Below, piece by piece: positions 18,559 to 31,300 of a DNA stretch of 64,000 nt. Within the stretch, counting starts at the first letter, position 1; each line of letters begins with the position of its first letter. The stretch lies in the NCBI RefSeq assembly GCF_001039355.2, contig NW_019775603.1, positions 82,533-146,532 on the forward strand, in the 5' to 3' direction. Under the pieces are notes generated by a model that was given only the letters and a program-made list of their open reading frames with translations, was not told the origin of the DNA and made no database searches. Origin of the DNA: Lingula anatina (lineage: Eukaryota > Brachiopoda > Lingulata > Lingulida > Lingulidae). Position numbers and translations under genes: made by a program.

Positions 18559-21500
18559 TTATGAAGTCATCTCAACTAAATCTGTAAAAGAAAAAGAAGG
18601 CCAAAATGAGCTTAAAGGCAAAGAAGTGTTAATCAATAAGGTAACATTATGTTTCCCTGGCATCATTTTAGTAGTGAAGGCTTGACACAAGACGGGCATC
18701 AAACGCTTCTAAAATCAACACAGATTTTAAAATGTTCCATGAGATGATTTACCTGCAGCGACGCCCAAATCACACGCTCTCAGTGTCTCCGCCAAGGTTA
18801 CAAGATTCGCCCCGCTATCTATCTCTTTCCATTTTTGTAGCGCCTGGTAACATCGCTCGTTCTCGTCTTCATAGTCCTCCTCGATTTCGCGGATCTCAGC
18901 CGTCGTCAAGTGTAGGTTGGAGGCGACCGTCTTCCATTCTGAAACCACTGACTCACTTCGAGAGAGGCTCTTGAATTTCTTTTCCAGAGAGGCAGCTGAC
19001 AGTAAATACGAAATATTAGCGACTGGGTTGTAAAATTAAAGGAGATATTGTACAATGTCTTTTTAACATTGATGGCTTCTCAACATTTAATTCCCTATCA
19101 AACAACATTTCCCTTATTATATTATATTATATTATATTATATTATATTATATTATATTATATTATATGCCTACAGTGGCTTATTGTAAATTAGACTCACA
19201 TCTCGCGCTCCTGGCTCGTTCCTCTTTAAAATCTATGTCGTGATCTTTCATTTCTTCTGCCAGGTCGAGGCGCCCGCACCGCAACAACGCCGAGCACAAT
19301 ATTGCAGCCTAAAGTCACAAAATATATTTAATTTATTTTTTTTCATTAAAGGTACATACGAACCGAGCATCGGTGGAGCGTGGATTCCCAGTACACATGT
19401 AAACCACTTCTACCAGATTCTTATATGACTCAAATAAATTTGACATGCCAAGGGATAAACTGAATAGATCACTCGATCAGCCATAAAAGACCTTTAGACT
19501 GCTCCTTTCTTTAAATTTTTGGTTGTAAATTTAACCTACTTTCGTGACCTACTTTCCTGTCCCATTGACATACAGCTTAGAATGCCAGCAGAAAAATCCG
19601 TTCAAATAACATTTTCAGGTAAAATTAAACAATGCCTTTTGGTAATTCTCTTAGTTATACTACTTGAAACTGTATGCTGGCATTTGGTTGGTTTTTGTGA
19701 CAAAAAATTGACTTTGTATGCATCTTTAAATACATGAATGAAATCAGGCCTGTTGCCAGCAAATTCAAAAGGGTATTCTTTTTCTGAAAAAGTGGACCTT
19801 TTACAATAAAATGTATGTGTACCTAGATAAAATTTTACCCAAAATGGACCTTTTCCTGACAAAAGGGGCGGTTCTTTCGAACCCCCCGAACCTCCCCCCC
19901 CCCTCTTGCTACGGGCCTGGAAATAATAGTGATTTAAAAAAAAATAGAATAAAACAAAAATCAAGGAGCTGCTTAACAAGTTGGCATTAGACCCACGCTC
20001 TGTCACTAACGAGCCGGTCTAAAACTTTCTAGACAGGTTTTACAGTAGACACATTTAAAATTTAGGTACATATGCTATATGAGTAATAATACTGAAATAA
20101 AATCGATGTGCCAGGAACAAAAAAGCGGATCTCATTTTCTGTGTAAGCCTTAAGATGTGGGAATGGTGCTTCAATCCCCATGACCAAATCCACGATTTGG
20201 TTAGAAGGACTGACATATTTACCTTGTCCTTTGCGCGAGGAACTTTCTTCACCCATGTCATCAGCAGTTCGAAGATGACACTTTCGTTCCCCTTTCCCTG
20301 ACAATTTCTCTGTATTGCTTGCAGCCTCGCTCTGGGGATGCGAAGATAGTGAGACAGATTCTTCCATTCGTCGCCAGATGTCGCCAGCTCTGATGCCAAC
20401 CATCTCAGCGTGTCGTTGTTTACTGGTCCTGTAACATTTACATAATATTTTGATAAAGCTTGTTTTAAATTCGTACCGACGGTTAGTGATTCTGTACATG
20501 TTTTTTTTTCTTCAATTTTTACTTTGAAACCGTTGCGTAGGGCCTACCGTTTTCAGGCGTTACTATGATTGCCTGTGCACCACTGTTAATCTCATTCCAA
20601 GTTATCTTTGAGGGCGGAATTGCACATAAATATACAGTATGAAGGAAGAACGTTGAAAAATGGCTAGTAACAAAAATTTATGATTGAAAATAAAATAATG
20701 TAGAGAAAACAACGCTGCTGATTTTATGTTACGAAATTTTTTTAAAAGTGATAGACAGGTAGACAAACGTGATAACATTTTTAACGACAGAAAGGTCTTT
20801 TCAGAAGGTAAACTCATACCATCGGTTCTTATCTCCAGTGGTGCCCTGCGTACCTCGGCAGGTGGTTCTGTTTCAGGTTTGGGAATAGTCATGCATACTT
20901 CCGTCAATACATTATCTTCCTCTTTTCCGTCCTCACTCTGTAGGCAGCACAACTGGATAAATCCTTTATATATTGGCAAACTTTTTTGAGCAAATTTTTC
21001 TACTTCCGCTATGCTGAATGTGATCGGTTCGGTCAAGGCAGTATTGTAAACAAACTCCAAGTCAGGATAGTCGTCTGGTGAGGGTTGGAGATTACCGCGG
21101 AATTTAATCTCTAACCTTTGGCCCTCATGAACGGCAACGTCATCACCTACTGGTCCATCGTCGTAGCCATCTTCGGCGTATTTTTTGATGAAACGTTCGG
21201 ATTTGTTCGCCAGAACTGGATGTATTATAATGTTTCTTGGTTCTGAAGATTTTTGTCGCACGATGAAGTTTACGTAGCGTTTGTAGAGAAACGATTCCAC
21301 TGCCTTGGCAAGCTTTTCTATTCGCGGGACCATTCCCTTTTTATCCATCTTTTTACATCGTAAAAGGAGGATTCTAAAAGGCAAAAATAAAAACAAATGT
21401 AAATATTGTTGAAGTTTAAGAAATGCTTAGCCTATAACCGTACATAAAAGTTAAAACAAAGGCAACGCTCTTACGCTCGAATCGATTAAATACATCTATT

Positions 21501-24500
21501 TTTTCTTGCATATTTTCTCCTCATTCTTTAAAAAATTGTACTTTTATATGTTATATTTCCATAGCAGTTCGTCTGTCAATCCGCCCAACTGCCAGTCTGT
21601 TAATCTGTCTGTTTGGCTGTCGTAGCTGTCTCCATTTATGCGCGTGTACATGTACATACTCGATCATGCCATCAAGATAACTGCATAAAAGCAATCTACA
21701 TGTACCATAATCCCCACTCCTTTTACCTTTCTTTTGTCTCTTCCCATTCAATTGCTACCTGGTCGTTGATGGTCGAGGGTTTCAACTGAGCGTCTGCCCG
21801 CAAGACCCAACCACCATGCTCGTTTTGTGTTAAGAGATACACAAATGTAGTGTCGTCCGCATCTGCAACAAAACACGGTGAAATAAAGAAAACAAGCTCA
21901 ATTAATGAACCATTCTTGAGGGAGGTCATTGTAAGTTTAAGTAATTTTTTGAAATATTATTATTATTATTATTATTATACGCAGAATTTGTACTGTACGT
22001 TTCAAATGAACTGATAAGGTAAAATTGGCATATGACAGTTTTTCGATCTGATAATCCGCCCTTTTTAAAAGGCTGATTATCAGATTACTTACAAGTACAT
22101 GTTTAAAAACTCCAAACCTTTGTCAGTCAAACTGTATTAAATTAATATCTTCATGTGAAAAAAACCAGATCTTTGACGGATTTTGCAAACTCATTTGGAA
22201 ACCTATTTGTACATAATTTTAGCGGTTATACTAATATAATACGTCAACATGCATATATAGGCCTACCTTGTTTCTGTCGAAAACCAAAGGACGTAGTTGG
22301 ACGTGTCGGAGCGGACCGTTTCTCCTTGACGCCACTGGTTTGAGGTCTTTTCTTTTTAATACCCCCGGGACAGGGTAGATTGAGTAGCACTGGCTGGGTT
22401 AGCTTGTGTTGAAAACTGATGGTCATTATTGCACTGGCAGATATGAAGGCATCGTCCTCACAGGCACGTGATTTGAAGTCACTGATCAAAGCGCCGTCTA
22501 GTGGTTGAACCTGAAAATCAGCGTTGTATTGTGGCTTTAGCATTCATGGTCTTCTAAACCATTTTGGCAATGGATTTGATTCATCTTAAAGCTCACAACG
22601 CTTAAGTGTAAAATAAACTCGACCAATAATACATTAGAAACAAAATATTTTCAAGTCGCTGAAGCAGATTTTCGGATCTTCTTGGTTTTTTCATCTGGAC
22701 CAAAATACTTTCTACGCTTGATGAATTTATCTCTCGAAAATTCAAATACAATATTATGGAATGCACTTACTTCTAAATAGACCTGTGTTGGAGATTTGAA
22801 CAGACCCTTGGGGACGTTGATGTATATCCTGCTGTCCACAGTAGATGTCAGCTTGCCGCCTCTTTTGCCCACTTGGAGTCGGTCCCTCTTTGGTCTAGTG
22901 ACTACTGCTGCCAGCGTGGTTTTAGACAGACGATCAACTTTTCCCTCGAGGAATCGGATGTCCTACAGTACATGAAAATTAGAGCCATATTGGCGAGAAA
23001 ATGTTAATCTGTAGTGATTGCATGTGTATTTATTTAGTTCGGAGTTCGGATTCAAGTTCCGCCCAACAGTTAAAATGATGACGACGTATATGTTTTCTTA
23101 TGAAATTTACAGTAGTTCTACGATAAAGATGGCCACGAAGGGATCGTTTCAAAGGTGTACATGATTTCTGCAAATGAAGGCTATTTAAGTAATCACCCCA
23201 CCCCAAAATTCTTAAGTTTTTTGTACCAACGTGGCAATTTCAGTGCTCTATGCAGTTTTAAAAATGAGCTTAAACGAATTAATCAAACAGCAGATATTCA
23301 CGCACTGTCTATGGAGGCCATATATAAGTTTTAAAAATTTTCTAGCAATTTATTTTCTGAGAAATCTTCCTTATTTTCACTCATCTTCCTTACTCCCACC
23401 ATTGGATCTCTGTGTCCGCCAACACAGTGGTCTGTAAAAGCTTACCTTGTGTTCTGTACACACCATGTCCTCACTGGGAACTTCTGTCCATGCGGTATCC
23501 TGCAGAATCTTTATCACAAGTTCTCGCGTTGGCATTGCTCTGGGGGCGCAGTGGGGGAGAGAGATCATGGTCACCTCCTGGAGAAAAAAAACAGTGTTCA
23601 AACAGTATGAACACAAACCAATGGCAAAGAGGCACGTACACACAACGCATATTTAGTAGAATTTTAGTTTAAAAGGTATTTCATCAATTTACCTATGTAC
23701 TAGTATAAACGAACTTTTCGTACATTCTGAGAAATTTGATTTAATGTAGTTAAAATTATGCAAGAGGTTTTTGCTTTTTGCAAAATAGAGAGTGAAGTCA
23801 AGGCGAGTCAGTGTTGTTAAGAAGAACGAAGAACAAGCCCATACCTTGAATTCATCAATTTCCTCTGACAAGGTGATTTCAACAATGTTGCTTACAAGTT
23901 CTTCATTTTCAACCAGTGGAGACGACACTTCTAAAAAATTAGCGCATGCGCACTGTATATCGTCTTTTTTTAACGAAAACTCTTTCACTTTCATTATACA
24001 ACAAATACCCTGGCCAAAGTCTTCTGTGTCACTTTTGTATCTGAAAGGTAAAACACATGTTATCTACTTGGATTCGTTCGTATACATTACGTTATGTTAA
24101 ACAAGGCATTTCAACTAGGGGAGAGCGGGGTGGGTTGGAACGCGGGTAAGTTGGAACATTGGCTTTATTTCTTAAACCACAAGACCGATCATGTGCTCAT
24201 TCAGAATAAAAATGTCACTTGGTATGGCCATTCATCCGGTAAACCTTTGGAAGTTTCGAAAATGCAGTAAAAGTTTTATGCGAAAAAAACTCATTTTCGC
24301 TACTCGAAGTAAGTTTTCATATTTTTGACTCTCATCGTGCTGTAAACCAAAGTATAAGGATTATATCACTGAAATTGTGCAAAGCGCTTAGGACCACCTT
24401 TATGTTCAAAAAGCTGTAGTTTTTTTTAATCACCTCCCACGTGTTAAAGAAGTACAGTGTCATAAGTAGGCCATGACGTCATGGGGGTTGGTCGGAACAT

Positions 24501-27500
24501 TTGACATGGGGCCAGTTGGAACACTGTCAGGAGTGTTCCAACCCACCCCGCACGGTGCTTTTCATTTTTTTTTTTATCTCTCTAAATGTTTTATTTTCAA
24601 CTTTAAAGAGAGTAGTAATGTAGTAACCCAGTACAACTCCAACTGGAGACGAAATCCAGCTGGTAGAACATCTCCAAGATGCCGGAATGTACATGCTTGT
24701 AGAAAATACAAGGGGGGATGGTCACTGCTTGTTAAATGCAGTTGCTAGCTGTTTGGTCGAAAGGGGTCTGCATGCCAACTGTTACTCTTTGCGATAAATT
24801 TCTGTTAGAAGTGGAAGAAAATGTCGATTATTACTCTGCATTTCGCGGCAAAATGAAAATATTCTAGCTGAGAGCCTACGTTATGGATAAACTATACAAC
24901 ACCAATTCTGCCAATATTGTTTTAAATGCTTTGTGTAATGGGTTGGTGGTTGCTGTTAATGTTTAGTGAACGAGAGTACAAAATCCGCCAGAAAAGACTA
25001 ACATTCACCTCGTAACTTAGGCAAAGTTTCAGTTGAAATCTTAGTTGCCCTCACCGGAAGAGGTGCTACAGCACACTATAGCGCACTTAAGAAAACCCCA
25101 AAACAGCTCAAGTCCAGCAATAATTGGGCTCACCGTCGCAGCCCAAAGATTAAAAGAAGAAAACGATGCAGTGCAGTTCTAACTGACACACCTGAAAAAG
25201 AGCTACTCGAAAAAGAAAAGACCAAGCCCAACAAAATTTAAAAGGACAAGTGCAACAAAAATAAAAAACAGTTAAACATTTCTAGTCGATAGAGAAAGTA
25301 AAGAAAAACTATAGGAAATAAAAAATGATCAGCGATTCTGAGTCAGAATTAGAAGAGTGGCCATGTCTGGTTTGTGGGGAGTCGTTCAGTAACAGCCGAC
25401 CAAAAGAGAAATGGGTTAAATGCATTGTTTGTTTAAAGTGGTCACATGAAGACTGTACTAATTTAGGGTGACCGAGTGTGCATATGTCAGAACTGCGATT
25501 TTGATTCTGAGGTCTAGTTGAAAGAGATTCAGTTTTCATTTGTAGGTCTAACATACTGTTGTTGATAGGTTATGTAGTATTCAATTTCTTTTCTCTTAAA
25601 CTACACCACTTTTGTTATCATTATGAAATGAAGTGTAACTGGATATGGTTTATATATCGAAAAGACTATTTGAAAGCAAATTATAAACCTAAAAAATGCT
25701 TACAAACTATGGAGATACGAATACAAGGTAATACGTTCTTGTTGGGAAATTAATATAGATAAACCTACTCTTAAAATGAATTATACTTTGAATTTATATG
25801 CAAGCGTTCCAACTCGCCCTCTTGTTCCAACTCACCCCACTGACTGTTCCAACTTACCCCGCGGGTGGGGTGAGATGGAACGTTTTAAGAGGCAACTTTG
25901 AGTATTTATTACTCTAAAATAAAAATACCTACTTGATGTTTTATTTCATAGATGAGTGCGGCATATAATTATCCCCTACAAGTGTTTTTATTTTTGTCCC
26001 CAAAGCTTTGACTGCTGAGATATCGCAAAAAAGGTGAAAAGTGTTCCAACCAACCCCGCTCTCCCCTATGTGTCTAAATGAACCAGTACTGAAAGATCAC
26101 TGTTAGGAGAACCGGTAGGCCTACTACGCGGTCATCACCTGTAATTATAAATTAAAAACCTCACTTTTTAAATAACGTTTGAATTTTTTATATATATTGG
26201 ATCATTTCACAATTGATTGTAAGTCAAAACTTTTTGTAAGGCCCACTCTTCTGGCATAGCATTAAAGAACAACGTAAAAAGAGCACTGAATATTGCCCGG
26301 TAATGGAAACAAAAGAAACAAATCATTCAAAAAGCTGAAGAAATGATATGCTATCACGGAAATAGTATTTTGCTTACGTGAATTGGTTGAAGATGGCATG
26401 TGGTCCCGTCACCGTGATGGCAGGTGTCACAGGGCGACTATGATCAGGTGAGCGTGGTGACGGTGTAATAGCCCCTAGTCTGTCTTGGTCACCGTTCCCA
26501 GCTTCCCTTGGAGTACCATCATCCTCAGCTGTGCCTTCCGGTGCTGGACTCAACACGTGGTCGGATCTTGGCGTCGTGTCGTCTTCAGTTTCTGAACGTG
26601 GAGTTTCGTCTGGGTTTTTGTCCTCACCGAATTCGCCTTCAACTTCATCGTAAGCATGGATGTTTTCCTCTTGTTGTGAGGTTATACCGATATCTCGCAG
26701 AGAATCCTGGCCCTGCTGTTCTTTGCCACTAGCATCATCTTCAACTGGATTAGGACTGGCCGTTCCATTATTGTCTTTGTCTGAAAAACCATTTGCCATG
26801 TCGGAATCATCTCCTTTTTTATTATTTTCTTCATGAGCATTTTCCATATCTTTTAAAGCATCAGCGACGTGTTTTGTCTCGCGCACTACCTCTTCTGCCG
26901 CGACCGACGCCTCGGCTGTCACCACCTCTGCTTCCGCCGCCGCCTTAATGGCTTCTGTGAGGTCCAAGGCTGCCTGGGCAAGAACGGCTTTTGCGGCATC
27001 AACTTTCGCCTTGCTTGCTGCTAGAGTAAAAATAGTCAATTATTGAGCGAATGGAGGGGAAAAACGGAGCGATTTTACTGCATAGGGTGAACTTTTTTTT
27101 AAAAAAACGAGATTGCTGTGCTGCCTTTAACAATAAAATATTTTTATCTTTTACGTTCAGTATTCAGTACGTACTATGCGGTTAGACTGTATCGTCAAAT
27201 CACTTATCAAAGCGTGTATTAGTAACGTTCTTTAAACGCTAACGGAAAGAAACTTCATCAATTATTTTTCATGAGGTTGTCTCAACAATGGGAGATGCCT
27301 TCACTTAAGCCCCCTTTACACTGGACGGCGTCCTTTCTGCGTCCAGCAGTACGACCCTATTTGAGAGTTAAAAAATTATAATATTTTACGTGCCGACAAC
27401 TGGCCGATCATTGAGCATTCATTCTGATACAAAATCAATGCTCGTGCCTCCTTATTAAGACCACAGCGATGTCAAATTTCATGGTCGCAGAAAGGACGCA

Positions 27501-28384
27501 GAAAGGACGCCGTCCAGTGTAAAGGGGGTATTACCTGCTGACTCACTAGACAAGGCATCCCCTTTCACCTTCATCTTGACATCAGATAGACATTGTCTCA
27601 GGGTTGTTATGGAGCGAGACAACTTGTTGGAGAACTTCTCGCATTTCTTCAAGGTTCTTGATGCCGACTGAAGCCTCGTTTTCATTCCGTTGTAATCCTC
27701 CGCTGTCTCCTCGAAGTTGATTTTGTCCTTATCATTTTGCAAAGTTTCAACGATTGCGTCTAGATCGTTTAGAATGTTACCATTCTCAAAAACAGATGAC
27801 ACAGAGGACATGATAGAAATGGTGTCTTCGTCTTTCCTCTGCTTTGATGGGGACAGCCGTCTTGGTGAGCCATTTTTTTCATCGGCCTTATCAAACTTGT
27901 CATCGTCAAGATCACTGTTGTAGTCTCTGTCATCTGTGGGGATATTGGCAAAAAACTCGTCCGCAGGAGTTTCCATATTTCTATGGATGTCTTCATCTGT
28001 AGAAAGTCCACCGTTTTCCATCTTACTCGGACTGTCTGAACCAGGGCTTATATTGTCGGATTGTAGACCTGTTTTGTTAACAGTCGTGCTCTCACAACCA
28101 CGAAGACTTTTTCTCTCCACCTCGTCATTCTGCGTGTTTGCTTGATCCTCTGTGCCTTCCCTGTCATCGACATGGTTAGTGTTGTAACTCAATTCACCCT
28201 CGGTGACCTCATCTTTATTTTCAGTTTCTCCTTTGTTTTCATTTTCACTTCTCTGCTCCGCGGTGCCGCCATCTTCTTCGTCCTCAAAATCATCATTATA
28301 GTCATCTTCATTGGCATCCAGGTTGTCTGGCGTTTTTTCGTTCTGATCAGTCACTACGGGTGGATCGTCTTCCTTAGCCTCCAT
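18559..28384 (-). CDS. ZU5-UPA-tandem death domain protein, DTHD1-like (complete, 12 exons)
   Basis: Predicted intracellular adaptor. Exons in transcript order: 28384-27535, 27020-26378, 24040-23845, 23577-23446, 22962-22771, 22510-22267, 21862-21727, 21373-20820, 20428-20223, 19308-19200, 18995-18753, 18581-18559. All phases agree; 1175 aa. An in-frame TAA lies just upstream of the start ATG. Residues 1-283 are very acidic and low-complexity; residues about 284-335 are Ala-rich and likely coiled coil, followed by another acidic Ser/Pro segment. ZU5-like core at about 625-750 (GGKLTSTVDSRIYINVPKG, then IMTISFQHKLTQPVLLNLP). UPA-like region at about 800-960. Death domain 1 at about 990-1085 (EWKNLSHYLRIPRARLQAIQ, LLRCGRLDLAEEM); death domain 2 at about 1105-1168 (VVSEWKTVASNLHLTTAEI, VTLAETLRACDLG). 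ZU5-UPA-death order is known from UNC5, PIDD and ankyrins. No ankyrin repeats, LRRs, Ig domains or TM are present, so DTHD1 is the best guess. The last exon encodes only DLVEMTS. Confidence 0.8.
19114..19167. repeat. (ATATT)n microsatellite
   Basis: About ten pentanucleotide units in an intron of the death-domain gene. Confidence 0.95.
19745..19919. mobile_element. short TIR element, hAT-like MITE candidate
   Basis: Left end CAGGCCTGTTGCCAGCAA and reversed right end CAGGCCCGTAGCAAGAGG form imperfect inverted repeats, with C-runs near the right end. No clear 8-bp target duplication was found. It lies in an intron of the death-domain gene. The hAT label is inference from the terminal CAGG..GTAGC pattern. 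Confidence 0.5.
24118..26066 (+). mobile_element. decayed pogo-like transposon with OTU-like and PHD-like remnants
   Basis: 1949 bp flanked by TA on both sides (24116-24117, 26067-26068). Terminal inverted repeats of about 24 bp start GGGGAGAGCGGGGTGGGTTG (one mismatch in the right copy). Subterminal copies of GTTGGAAC next to GGGGTGGG/GGGTAAG motifs recur near 24138, 24490-24545 and 25800-25885. Broken coding traces on the plus strand: (a) about 24630-24780, an OTU-protease-like stretch with RGDGHCLLNAVASCL, frameshifted afterwards; (b) about 25030-25245, RCSAVLTDTPEKELLEKEK, typical of the C-terminal part of pogo/DDE_1 transposases; (c) about 25333-25515, a zinc-finger pattern (CLVCGESF, CIVCLKWSHEDC, CQNC) interrupted by a stop. 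The catalytic DDE core is not visible. It lies in intron 2 of the death-domain gene. Confidence 0.82.
27308..27530. mobile_element. MITE inserted in the exon 1 donor of the death-domain gene (Harbinger-like TTA target)
   Basis: 223 bp with inverted termini matching over at least 35 bp (CCCCCTTTACACTGGACGGC... at 27310 and its exact inverse ending at 27528). TTA occurs on both sides (27305-27307 and 27531-27533). Removing the element and one TTA restores AG/GTAAGT on the minus strand, a perfect donor, which fixes the element boundaries and the 3-bp target duplication. A 3-bp TWA target is typical of PIF/Harbinger elements. There is no coding capacity. Confidence 0.9.
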
Positions 28385-31300
28385 ATTAATTTTCAATTAA
28401 AGAAGCTTTGAAAGGTATTTTCCTAAAAGATACAAAAAGCAGAGATGCATAAAACTACAGTACAATAAAAAATCTTTGTTGGCTTTGATACCTTGTCGGC
28501 AATCGAAGAGATCACGTCACCTTTTCGTTGTTTAATATCTTAACGCGTTCTCTGCATTTCACTTGTTCTGATACCCAAAGGTATGTGACATCCATAAAGA
28601 AATGAATATCCCTACATAGTAACGCAAAGTATTAAAATAATCTCAAAACGGATAATAATGAATTTTTTCAAGCCAGACGGTTCTTAAATATGAAAAATAT
28701 TGAGGACACAAGGCAAATGTGACAATTATGCGTACAGTCTTTGAACATATTGACAATTAAAATTGACTGTCAGTCGTCGATAGGTTGTGTCCCAACTCAT
28801 ACTGAAGTAATTAAATTTCGAAGAATCGGAGTAAACATGAACTAGCAATGTATTGTTTAAAGAAAAGGTATTGCTTGCAGTTGCTAATGAGTATCCTTGT
28901 GGAACTTCTCATCGTCTTAAAATCTCTTATCAGGCACTGGCTCAATTTTAATGATTAAATGTCTGATTTAAATTAATCGCCGTTTCGCGTAAATTTTGGA
29001 TAAAACCCAGGCAACCCCCACTAGACGCACAGAGCAACAGTGATTCTACACAGAACACAATAAACCTCGTTCGTATAAAAGCTTACACTTGAATTCTGTT
29101 TCGACACAAGGTCATAGCGTTGCTTCCCGCTAATATTAGCTTTAAGTATACACCCAAGACGTGACATTTCAATGAAAATTCGCGTAAATTGAGTTGCAGT
29201 TACTATCCATTTTCTTTTCCATTAAAACTTGTGAAAATGTGTATATCAACGGAAGTCAATTTCCTTTCCGATAGAGAATGATCAAACTTCCTATCGGGCG
29301 TAATTTCATATTAGGTAACATGGATTAACAATCTGAGGCACGTAATATATACATGGATATACATGTATACAAGTATGGGTACATGTACCACTCGCTTGAA
29401 TCTTCACGACGAATTTTACACATGCTCGGGCATCCCGTTCACACCTGTCCAGCATATGGGCATTTCATTGTCTATTTGCACAAAGTCCACCAAATGTCTT
29501 GTGTTTGTGGCAAACTAATGTTTACCAACACGTCTAGATTTAGGGCGAAAGAGCACGAAAAGGACCCTACATATTCTCATTCACTGTTAGATCTCACCCT
29601 TGTATCTACAGCGTTCAAGGATAACCAATACCTGAGAATTTGGAGCGATCTATTATCAGTTCAAACGTGTCTAGAAACAGGCGTTATGTGACTCCTGAAA
29701 ATGGCATCTATATCAATCCCACAAACAGCACACACGTGTAAGAAAACAACTTACAAGGTCAGTGTATGCGGTAATGCAATCAACCAGTGGATGTGCACCA
29801 CACGATTTAAAGAAAATGTTTAGGTTTCAGTCTAAAGAGCTTCAAGATACACAACATAAAATTAAACCGGGTTAGGTCTAAAACACATCCCTATGATGAC
29901 CAAATAAAGACAATGATTGTATCACCAGTGACGCAGTGTGTCACCCCTGTGAATAGGGTGGGGGATAATGGCTAAGACGGTATCCGCGATCTCTTTTTGG
30001 CGTCATATTTAGTATAAAGCTTGTAAGCCTGAATGGCAGATGGTTGGCAATTGACACAGCAAGTTATCTTACATGAATATTTGCTCATATATATGCCATC
30101 TGAATAATCATCCAAGAATATCTAAGCGTACTGCTCTCACTGAATTTTGTAATCGTTCTCCTTGACGTTGCACAAGTAGATGACTCCAGCCAGACTGCCA
30201 TGCGCTTATGAGCACATACTGACTGCGCAAAGATTTTCAAGTCTGAAACACAAAGAACAAAAAACAAAAAACAATCCTAGAAAAGTGTAAACATAACTTA
30301 CCTCTTTTAACAAAAGAAAAACATTTAAACTTAGTCTCACAGGACACCTTTGAACAGCTACACAGTTGTTTAGTTACAGCTGTTTAACGTGATGTTAGGT
30401 TTGGGTGGCCATTGATTAACGGATCAATTACGCGGATACGTTGTCAATGGTTACATTTGTGAACGAGTCAACATTTTATTACAATTCAACCGTGCCCGAG
30501 AAAGTAAGAGTGTGTTGTATACCAACACAGCTTGTTTGTTTAAGTTAACATTAAGTCGTATTTTAAATTACCATGAAGAGGAAAGAATTAATTATTTTCG
30601 TATTGCATTCATGATTGACAGTATGGTATATCGCAAAAATACCAGAATTCCTTATAAATAGATCTGTGACTAACAACTTTCACTCAAAGTCAAATAGAAC
30701 AGATAGTAAAAATTATGCAGAATATTGTAACAGTGCACGTAGTGGCCATACATCGCATACAATGTCAAAATGATTCAGAATCTCCTTTTCCTATCCTACC
30801 GTGTACCACAGACTTACTTTCCATCAGTATATAGAACAATCCTGATACTTCCTAATACAACTGCTTTCCGAGAGTTCAGTCGTTTTTTAATTTGAATAGA
30901 TTTTTTTCTTAATATGCTATTATGCAAACAAAAAGCAACAAGAATGATTTTAAGCGCAAGTGTTCATACCATCCATGGAACGATATAAGTATAGAGCAGC
31001 GTTAGAGCGTAAGGGTTTGACTCAAGGCCATCTTGCATTTCTCACGCAAAAAACGAATTGATCCTAAATAAGCACTCAAGAGGAACAGTTCAATAGAGCA
31101 GTTCATACCTCTGAGCCAGTTGATGGGTTGTGGTAAAATACTATTGACTGATGCTATATCACTTTTCCAATATTGATAATTAATGAGGCTGTTTACGATC
31201 TCACATTCTGAAGTCAAAAACTAATGATTTTGCTCTTAGACGAGAAAACTGTTTTTTTTTTTCAATCTTCAATCAAATTTCTCGTTTCAGAGAACTAAAA

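Noticed and set aside
25309-25554. Minus-strand ORF in the transposon
   Set aside because: The opposite strand carries the zinc-finger pattern with correctly spaced Cys/His; the minus frame is its shadow.
24138-25885. Repeated GTTGGAAC motifs as a CRISPR-like or satellite array
   Set aside because: Spacing is irregular, both orientations occur, and they sit in the arms of a transposon with TA flanks in a eukaryotic intron.
29353-29691. 112-codon plus-strand ORF as a gene
   Set aside because: No recognisable domain, no splice context and unremarkable composition; likely chance.
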